From: Gonocerus acuteangulatus
Lineage: Eukaryota > Arthropoda > Insecta > Hemiptera > Coreidae
Length of the DNA: 64,000 bases
Assembly: GCA_946811695.1 (NCBI GenBank)
Contig: OX328123.1
Location: forward strand, 124,917,896 to 124,981,895
Direction of reading: 5' to 3'
The position numbers and the translations under genes were made by a program. Below are positions 57,067-64,000 of this stretch, one piece after another (positions within the stretch are counted from its first letter, which is position 1; each line of letters opens with the position of its first letter). The notes below the pieces were generated by a model. It searched no databases. It saw only the letters and a list, made by a program, of their open reading frames with translations, and was not told the DNA's origin.

Positions 57067-57744
57067 AAAACAAATAATACTTTAGTAAATAGCACAACAT
57101 TGACACAAGCATAATAGCATGCGTCTCCCAACATATAGGCATGTATTGACCAATAAATCTAGATTCTTGTGGACTTCTGCTATAATTGATAGTACCCTAC
57201 ACTATCATATTTGCGAAGGTTGGAGTTCCGAAATGAAAGCATCACCAATACCTTTATTCCTATTGATTTTGTGTGCAGCTGCTTTGGTATTGTATGATTT
57301 CAATGGACGTTTGAGTGAATACATGTACCTATCTATCAATATTGGTTCTCCCTTTTAAATTTTTGTATTTAAAACAAGAGCATTCACTGAGTTTCATTGA
57401 CTTTACTTCAAAAAGGATGCTATTTTACTTCCCAAACTCTCCAATATATCCAGACATGTAATTGATGAGTGCCTATGTTCAATCATCCTCACTTGCATTG
57501 AATATGGAAATGAAGTTTGTAACGAATTCAACAAATATATATACAATTCAGACGAATTTATGCACTTCATCGAAACTCATTCCGTCTCCGGATCTTTTTA
57601 GTAAACGGAAGAAACATTTCTTTGTGATATAAAAAGTGACTTGTTTTTGACATTTTAATATGAAATTAATTAGAACGTACTGTTATATCAACAAAGAATC
57701 ACAGAATTCAAAAATCATGTTAAAAAATCCCATAACAAGCACAT
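57067..57744. other. Unassigned stretch
   Basis: A 79-codon plus frame (57119-57358) contains a hydrophobic segment (PIPLFLLILCAAALVLY) resembling a membrane anchor, without any family match. It may be chance. No other feature. Confidence 0.3.
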
Positions 57745-58219
57745 CATAATGTACTGGCTGCCAGGGCATGAAGGTTTAGGAAAAAGCTCCCTAGCAGACT
57801 CACATGCAAAACTTGCCACAACAGAACCTGAGCTCGACCTATCAATCACACACGAGGATATAAATTATTGGCAAGACAGCTAGACTCGACTAACCGACAA
57901 TAAATTACGTACAATCAAAACTACTACTCAGGAGTGGACATCCAGATACCGTGACAACAGACGAGAAGAAGTTGTACTTGCTCGACTTCGAATTGGCCAC
58001 ACAAGACTAACATACGAATACCTCATGACAAGACTTGACAAACCAATTTGTGATATATGCAAGACAGACTTTACTGTAAAACACCTACTTACGGAGTGCA
58101 GAAGACGACAAAACCTTAATATACCACATGGCATTTACGAATTGTTGAGGGACAGCAGCCTGTACATAAACACAATACTTTCTTACTTGCAGGACACTAA
58201 ACTATACACTCACATCTGA
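57745..58219 (+). pseudogene. Jockey-like LINE ORF2: RNase H end and Cys-rich C-terminus
   Basis: The reading gives IMYWLPGHEGLGKSSLADSH, then AKLATTEPELDLSITHEDIN, a stop, then WTSRYRDNRREEVVLARLRI, GHTRLTYEYLMT, KPICDICKTDFTVKHLLTEC and YLQDTKLYTHI before the terminal TGA. WxPGHxGxxGKxxAD is the RNase H signature. ARLRIGHTRLT and CxxC...KHLLxEC are the Jockey/R1-type tail that precedes the end of ORF2. It is the best preserved copy here, with one internal stop, and is 5'-truncated. Confidence 0.9.
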
Positions 58220-58396
58220 AGATATCTGCTGAGTAACCAGAGGCTTCCAGGCATATAACCGAAATTTCAAACCACTGGTTATGGAAATAATTGAATTAAA
58301 CACCCATCTTAATGCTGGTTCGTTAGACCATACAGGTACTACCTTGAAGTAGTGAAATCGCAGTAGATGCGAATCACTTATAAAATTTATAAGTGA
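58220..58396 (+). mobile_element. LINE 3' untranslated region
   Basis: It shares CAGAGGCTTCCAGGCATATA, AATAATTGAATTAAACACCC-like and TTAGACCATACAGGTACTAC with the minus-strand copy at 40090-40250, which defines the family's 3' end as GAATCACTTATAAA plus A. Confidence 0.85.
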
Positions 58397-58411
58397 TTTG
58401 CATCTAGTGCG
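58364..58411. repeat. Inverted LINE terminus (tail-to-tail hairpin)
   Basis: GATGCGAATCACTTATAAA is followed at once by TTTATAAGTGATTTGCATC. The last ~20 bp of the LINE are thus repeated in inverse orientation. No poly-A separates the halves. Confidence 0.8.
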
Positions 58412-58669
58412 ATTTATAATATAAATTTATTTATAATATTAATAAATGAAATGAAATGAGATAATATTATTACGGATGCCTCGAAGAGTAACTCACATAG
58501 CACAGAAATATTTCTGAACCAAATACGATTTCAGAAAGGCCTTTGCCTTTTTACGACCAATGGAAATAATAACAACGAATGAATAAGTTTGTAGACCCGC
58601 ATAATTGATACATTAGGCTTGGGGGGGGGGTCGCATTGTACTGAAATTATTAATGTCCACCTACCCGCG
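58412..58669. other. Unassigned stretch
   Basis: AT-rich, with a G10 run near 58621. No gene seen. Confidence 0.4.
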
Positions 58670-58948
58670 ATAATGTTTACATTATTTTGTACAATGAAAC
58701 CCGGGATATATTATGCTTGACTGAAAAGAAACGTGTTTCGAATATTAGCAGAACCTATGCGTTTGGAGAGAGCGTTCATTTGTACTACACCTGAAGCTAA
58801 TGTACTAACTTAGTACATTAGCTTCAGGTGGAGTACAAATGAACGCTCTCTCCAAACGCATAGGTTCTGCTAATTTTCGAAACACGTTTCTTTTCAGTCA
58901 AGCATAATATATCCCGGGTTTCATTGTACAAAATAATGTAAACATTAT
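58670..58948. repeat. 279-bp fold-back element, near-perfect arms
   Basis: ATAATGTTTACATTATTTTG, TACAATGAAACCCGGGATAT through ACCTGAAGCTAATGTACTAA is followed by its inverted copy, with only a few mismatches over about 135 bp. No open frame is preserved. I see no convincing flanking duplication. Confidence 0.9.
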
Positions 58949-59690
58949 TAGTACTACTAAGGTAAGGGACGTAATTTTTTATATGACTAAAAACAAAATT
59001 CTATTTGGTATTCGGAAACAAAAAGTATAAGTACTTCTTTGAGAAAACCTTATTTTAATTATTGAGCTTTTGAAGTTTAAAAAAATGTTAGAGCGCTATA
59101 CTTTTGAAAGCGCTTCCCTCTTGGATCTGCCGGTGGTATTCAATTCGAGAATCGCGGTAAGCGGAAGGAAACCAATGGAAATTGGAATACAGACATTGGT
59201 GAGAACAGAGCAAAATTAAAAAGGCTTTCTAGAGACAACATTTTATGAACAACTAGCTGGCTACCCGTGGTTCACCACAGCCATTAAAAAAATATACATA
59301 CTCAGCTTACTTTATATTCAGTTTGAAAAGAAAAAAAAGAAATGCCCTTCACTTTGCTCGTAATTACAGCACTACTATCATCTGTTGTTGTTGTAACAGC
59401 GAGTTAATTTGGTCAAATGGTTTTGTTGACATTAATCAAGAGGGCTTTAGTAATAATGCGGCCAGACCGTGTACAGAGAAGCCGTTTCCACCAGACGGCC
59501 ATTGCTAAAGTCGGTTCAGAGATAATTTTATTGCTAACTTATGCTAACTAACTCTCTCTCTAAGGGGAGATATTGAAAATTAATTCAGTCCAAATTCTCA
59601 GTCCATCTTTGTCATCCCCAGGATGAAAAATAAATAGAAGTAAAAACAATTTTATTAATATATTTATAATTTTTCCTCATTGGAATTAAG

Positions 59691-59693
<3 letters not shown>
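58949..59693. other. Unassigned stretch with a repeat-boundary phrase
   Basis: AACTAGCTGGCTACCCGTGG (59251 onward), followed by TTCACCACAG, resembles the common arthropod repeat terminus ACTAGCTG..ACCCG, compare 636-653 in inverse orientation. A 61-codon plus frame at 59323-59508 is not recognised. Confidence 0.4.

Positions 59694-59750
<57 letters not shown>
59694..59750. repeat. (TA)n microsatellite
   Basis: About 28 units, ending exactly at the SINE head that follows. Confidence 0.95.
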
Positions 59751-59753
<3 letters not shown>

Positions 59754-59945
59754 GAGCGGGTAACGCCTTGTATTCCCATGCGGGAGATTGGTGTTCGACT
59801 CTCGCCTGAGACAGAGACTTTTCTCATTTTAGGGCCTGTTGAGAGGATTCCCTGCTGCACCATGGATGTTTAGGAATTTTGGCTTCCAGTAGATAGCCCA
59901 GCGCTAATGCGCAGTATAAAAATAAACAAAATAAAATAAAATATT
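59751..59945 (+). mobile_element. tRNA-derived SINE, GCGCTAATGCGCAGTA tail
   Basis: The head GTCGAGCGGGTAACGCCTTG has a B box GTGTTCGACTCTC at about 59791-59803. The tail GATAGCCCAGCGCTAATGCG, then CAGTATAAAAATAAACAAAA, resembles that of the SINE at 44932 (GATAGCCC.GATGTTAATG). The head is different from the other SINEs in the window. Confidence 0.75.
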
Positions 59946-60014
59946 AAAAGCAAACATCCGTCACGGACTTAAACTAAGCACATTCGTCAAGAATGTGCAC
60001 AAACTTAGTTATAA

Positions 60015-60125
60015 GAATTTTTCATTTCAAATTTAACGCTTATTTATTATTAGCGATAGGTTACCTATAGGTTACCACTGTTTTGTAGCCAGGATAGACG
60101 TGTTATCATTCCCCTATACAAATAG
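60015..60125 (-). mobile_element. SINE 3' body fragment, ATAGATAACCCG family
   Basis: On the plus strand GGTTACCTATAGGTTACCAC, then TGTTTTGTAGCCAGGATAGA matches the complement of the SINE body at 8960-9060. No head is attached. A T33 tract follows at 60187-60219. Confidence 0.6.
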
Positions 60126-60182
60126 AATACATTTAAAATGTCTACTTCTTTTTAACTTCATCTAACCAGCTGACTAAATAAT

Positions 60183-60220
<38 letters not shown>

Positions 60221-60615
60221 TATATTAGGTCCTTTGACCAGTAAAATTACTGAAAAAATTTGTAGGAAAAAAATTAATTCCTACGAAGAGAAATTCTATT
60301 AATTAAAGAGTATGTCTCAACTAGGGTGTAAAAAAATCATAAAAATCGGATTTATTTGATTTAAATCAGATTTTTTTTTTATTTAAATCGGATTTTTTTT
60401 AATTTAAATTGGATTATTTTACTAAAACCGGGAAAAAGAAATCAGACTTTTCAAATGTATCTAGTCTATATAGGGAGCTGTTTATTATCTAGTTGTTCAT
60501 TACATAAACCTGTAACTAACATATTTCTTTATTTACAATGGAAATAATGAAATAACTATTCTAAAGTGTTTTGTCTTAAGTGGATAATTTTGGAAGCATA
60601 GTAGAATTGTCGGAT

Positions 60616-60785
60616 CATATATAAAGAGCTTGAAGTTGTCCTATATTTTGAGACTGGAATTTCTGTATATTTAAAGACAAATCGACGAAAATCATTAATT
60701 TTCGGCGATTAAAGACATAAAATTTAAATGTACAGATACTCTGGTCTCAAAATATAGGACAATTTCGACCCCTGTATATATAATG
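60616..60785. repeat. Fold-back hairpin nested in hAT element
   Basis: GAAGTTGTCCTATATTTTGA, then GACTGGAATTTCTGTATATT is inverted at TACAGATACTCTGGTCTCAA, then AATATAGGACAATTTCGACC. Arms are about 45-60 bp with a loop of about 45 bases. Confidence 0.85.
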
Positions 60786-61800
60786 AGTTAATTTTCAAAT
60801 TTTAAAACAAAGATTTGACTAGGGAACGGATGATATTGTATTTACATATTTTTTTCTGATTTGTACATCGTAAGTATTGATGTAATTCTGCACGTTTTAA
60901 GTTATTTTAAAGTATTTAAACAGTTTTTTATTTTACATTTATCGTTAATTCAAAAAATTTGCGAATAAAATTTTATAAGTATTTTTATATTTAATATACG
61001 TGAATAAAAATAAATTCGTATTCACACTTATAAATAGGAATTTATTTATATTAGAATTTACAAATATATGAAGTACGAATAAATTCGTATTTTTATTTAT
61101 TAATAAAAGTATGCCCATCTCTGCTGCATATGTACCATGTCAATACTAGGTACAAAAGGCATATTGTTAGTAAATAGCATTAGAATCATACGAGAGTAAT
61201 AGAGAAAAAGTTTTAGAAGGAGATACTAGGAATAAATTAAAAATAAAGTTAAAAGACAGTCTAGAAAAAACCCCAGGGTGGAAAAATATCCACATTATTG
61301 GGGATATCCATAGTGGCAAAACAATTAACAGTTGAGTTGAATCCCACTCTTCAGAGCAGTTGATTGTAGCCTTCAAATACACACCAGTGATTTTAGTTGA
61401 TGTTGAATGATAATCATTTCACGTTTGAAAATTTCAAAATTCATTTGGGAGAAAACAATCTTCCAAAATAATGTTCATCCGTAGAAATTTTCAACTTTCC
61501 CCCCTTTTATAATGAGTTCCTAATTTTTATTTATGCTATATTTTTCAATATGTTAAACAGTTTTAGTCATTTTGTTCTATACTTTTTTTTAGTTCTTTCC
61601 ATTAATAATAACAGAGTTCCCACTTATTATTTATGCTTTTCTTTTCAATATTTTATAGTGTTTAAGGTATTTGTTTACTAAATATTTTCAATTTTTTATT
61701 ACATATTTTATTGTAAATAGTTAAATATATATGTACATATTTTGAATTTTATATTACATGAACATTCGTTCCCTATTAATCACATATAATAACAGTAATA

Positions 61801-62034
61801 TTATTTATTTAAAGGTTTGAACAAAAACGCCAGTTTGTCAGCCTTTTCACATCTAATTAGGTAGTTTCTCATTTGACTGTGAACAAAACCAAGGGTTGAA
61901 AACATTCTTTCAACCCCTGCAGAAGTTGCCTTTCCTGACGTAAGCTGCTCTATTATAACCAGTTCTTTTCCGGAAATACAATATTTTAAGGCCGAAGAAG
62001 AATTCCACCAATTTAAAGCATTCACTTCGCCCAC
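61801..62034 (-). pseudogene. hAT transposase C-terminal dimerisation domain remnant
   Basis: The frame reads EVNALNWWNSSSALKYCISG, then TSGKATSAGVERMFSTLGFV, then HSQMRNYLIRCEKADKLAFL and ends FKPLNK. The WW-A...Y.....(L/I), SAG(V/S)ER(M/L)FST(L/A)G and (R.L)...KA.KL.FL(F/Y).(P/N)LN pattern is the hAT C-terminal domain. It resembles the ZBED-type branch seen in vertebrate and arthropod elements. The stop is natural. In-frame coding continues upstream (KRDWQVVG before the Met at 62034) and is then lost, so the Met is internal. The BED finger and catalytic DDE segments are absent. Confidence 0.92.
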
Positions 62035-62924
62035 TACCTGCCAATCTCTTTTATCTTAAACTTAAAAGATTTATTTGAAGAATTAAAAACAAAGAAAGGG
62101 TCATAAAAGAAAGAGACTTTGGATAGATAAAAACGGTCAAGTGAGGGTAGGCCCTAGGGACAAAAATAAAGACAAAATGTTGAAATGGCTGAAAAAAAGG
62201 CAGAAATAGTTAGATTTAAGTTAAAAAAATAAACTAAACATAAATAAAATATATAATAATAATTTTTTTAATAAAATCAATTGGTTTAAATGAATGGATT
62301 TTTAAAATGAAATCAATTGATTTAAATCAATGATTTTTTTAAAAAAATCAAATGATTTTAATCATGATTTAAATCACTGATTTAAATCAATTGATTTAAA
62401 TCGTTGACACACTGGTCTCAACTATCGACTGTTTTTAAATGTAAAAGTTATATTCCCAGGACATTGGATAAGAAGAGATCAGAAATTAAATTTCTTCTTA
62501 TGAATTTATTACTAAAAAGTAATAGACTGTCTGCCTTGTGATTTTTGATCTCCATAGCTCCACATATTCCATCATAAAAAGTCCGTCACGCAGGAGCTGC
62601 ATAACTAAGCACTTTCCTCAGAATTTGGGTAGTGTAGACTGCTTTCCAGAACAATTTGCTTAAAATATCCTACATAAATAAACTAAAAACGTGAATAGTT
62701 CTCATTTTGTAATGAGTAACTGATCAATTATTAATTTGCATCCAGAGTTATGTTTACACATGGTACCTACTACACTACGTAATAAATACAAAAATCCTCA
62801 TATTATCGTATTTTGATCTAACGCAGGAACAGGATACAGTCACTCTAGTGGTAGAAAGCGCTCCTTGCGGCGGCTTTGTGAACCTACGTCTGCCGGCTTT
62901 TCTATTCAAATATATTACAAATTA

Positions 62925-63610
62925 AACCCCCGATTTCCGATTGACCGATTCAGCTCATTTTTACAACACTTCTTTCTCATGAGTTACCCACGACGTATAC
63001 AGCGTTTTGTTACAATACAGCAGAAATTACGACCGGTATGAGTATATTAGGAATTTGGGTCCGGAGTAAACCCCCCCTTCTAATGAACCGATTTAGTTTC
63101 TTTTTACAACACATATTTACCTGTAGATTACCACTACGAATACCGAGTTTCGTCGAAATATACCAAAAATCACGGCTGGTAGTGGCGAATTGGTATTGTG
63201 GGTTCGGAGTAAACCCCCCCTCCTAATGAACCGATTTCGTTTATTTTTACAACACATATTTACCTGTGGATTAGCACTACGAATACCGAGTTTCGTCGAA
63301 ATATACCAAAAATCACGGCTGGTAGTGGCGAATTGGTATTGTGGGTCCGGAGTAAACCCCCCCTTCTAATGAACCAATTTAGTTCATTTTTATATCTCAC
63401 TTTTCTCTCTATATTAACACTACGAATACCAAGTTTCGTTGAAATATATCAAATATTACGGCTGACATAGTCAAATAAGTGTTTTGGGTTCGGGGTAAAC
63501 CCCCCCCTTCCGGTGGACCGACTTTGGTGGTTAACGAACTCGTTCAATCGTTTGCTAATTGAATGCTATATACCAAGTTTCGTGACGAAAAAACAAAAAC
63601 TCTGGCCGCT
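62925..63610. repeat. ~144-bp tandem repeat, four to five copies
   Basis: Each unit opens with a C-rich run (AAACCCCCCC), then CTAATGAACCGATTTAGTTC, TTTTTACAACACATATTTAC, ACTACGAATACCGAGTTTCG and AAATCACGGCTGGTAGTGGC. The two middle units are nearly identical, while the outer units are diverged. Confidence 0.9.
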
Positions 63611-63626
63611 ATCGTGTTAACAGACA

Positions 63627-63644
63627 CATATATATATATATATA

Positions 63645-63694
<50 letters not shown>
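63627..63694. repeat. (TA)n microsatellite in subfamily II element
   Basis: It directly follows AACAGACACA, the same relative position as in subfamily I. Confidence 0.95.
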
Positions 63695-63696
<2 letters not shown>

Positions 63697-63830
63697 TATA
63701 TATAAATTTTAACGGGGGTCATTTTCGGTGTCTACTAGGTAGGATCGATAAAGATTTGAAGAAATTTTTCAAAAATTCCGTCATGAGTCCAACCTCAATA
63801 GCTACTTTCCTTCGGAGGAAAGTGCTAAAA

Positions 63831-64000
63831 CTGTTATGGCAAACAACATTTTTATCAGAACTGGAATCAGCTGAAATAAATTGCATTTCGTATTATCATT
63901 GCGTTGTTACAAATTTGTAGCTTAATGAATCGAATAATTAATAATAAGGACGTAAAAATTAATTAAACGATCTTTTACAGATATTCTAAAACATTTACTG
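63831..64000. other. Unassigned window end
   Basis: AT-rich, nothing recognised. Confidence 0.4.

Larger units (their letters stand above)
60322..62414. mobile_element. hAT transposon, 2.1 kb, GATTTAAATC-rich ends
   Basis: The exact 8-bp duplication GTCTCAAC (60314-60321 and 62415-62422) flanks termini TAGGGTGT (left) and CACACTG (right; complement CAGTGTGT). Both ends are dense in ATTTAAATC/GATTTAAAT words, more so on the right. A transposase C-terminal fragment lies on the minus strand at 61801-62034, with only about 380 bp upstream of it, so the 5' coding part is deleted. An independent hairpin (60616-60785) sits in the left half. Confidence 0.93.
62578..63830 (+). mobile_element. Hairpin-ended element, subfamily II, full length
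   Basis: The 5' end AAAAGTCCGTCACGCAGGAG, then CTGCATAACTAAGCACTTTC parallels subfamily I. TTAGCACTTTCC-like sequence near the 5' end is the complement of the 3' GGAAAGTGCTAA. The interior holds a ~144-bp tandem array (62925-63610), then GTTAACAGACACA and (TA)n (63627-63694). The closing part is TTTTAACGGGGGTCATTTTC, TCCGTCATGAGTCCAACCTC and a stem-loop (CTTTCCTTCGGAGGAAAG) ending TGCTAAAAC. The layout (subterminal inverted repeats, central tandem repeats, microsatellite, 3' hairpin) fits HINE-type elements. No coding sequence. Confidence 0.72.

Noticed and set aside
57119..57358. Membrane-anchored small protein
   Set aside because: A single hydrophobic stretch in AT-rich DNA is weak evidence, and no family or gene context supports it.

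Overview
This is AT-rich, intron/intergenic-type DNA from an animal nuclear genome. There is no operon structure, no long open reading frame, and there are many long (TA)n microsatellites. Nearly everything recognisable is transposon-derived. The repeat mix (hAT and Tigger DNA transposons, Jockey-type LINEs, tRNA-headed SINEs, a Helentron-like hairpin family) points to an invertebrate. An arthropod, perhaps a chelicerate, is my best guess, but the window holds no host gene that could fix the taxon. I found no host protein-coding exon or functional tRNA/rRNA gene that I can defend.

Layout. 1-9 kb: a ~122-bp tandem repeat, an hAT element (2594-3370), SINEs and a full-length hairpin-ended element (5923-7434) carrying a nested SINE. 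9-20 kb: a duplicated reverse-transcriptase remnant (about 10.4-10.9 kb), a fold-back hairpin (12.1 kb), a LINE C-terminal fragment (14.7 kb), then mostly unassigned AT-rich DNA. 21-26.7 kb: a Jockey-like LINE RNase H end with a GC-rich 3' region, two terminal-inverted-repeat elements, an hAT with a transposase C-terminal remnant, and an apparently 5'-inverted LINE. 27-36.6 kb: clustered copies of the hairpin-ended family, a 2-kb hAT with GC-rich ends, a Tigger/pogo element with an HTH remnant, and a 947-bp element with ~185-bp inverted repeats. 38-45 kb: SINEs, a LINE 3' end and a ~3-kb, 22-bp satellite containing an 812-bp second-order duplication. 46-52 kb: a possible solo LTR/promoter, small TIR elements, a 52-bp perfect palindrome and a palindromic hAT. 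52-64 kb: more SINEs, two more hairpin-family copies, a LINE end, a 279-bp hairpin, a 2.1-kb hAT with a dimerisation-domain remnant, and a second full-length hairpin subfamily (62578-63830).

Main points of interest. (1) At least two subfamilies of an element share one architecture: a 5' hairpin with a subterminal inverted repeat, a (TA)n tract at a fixed internal site, and a 3' hairpin ending in GCTAAAA. This looks like a Helentron/HINE-type family. (2) Five hAT elements with perfect 8-bp target duplications each carry a private, densely repeated subterminal word. (3) Several SINE types with different tRNA-like heads seem to share a related 3' tail. (4) The 22-bp satellite has two monomer classes, partly alternating. 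All statements rest on reading the sequence by eye; no database search was run.
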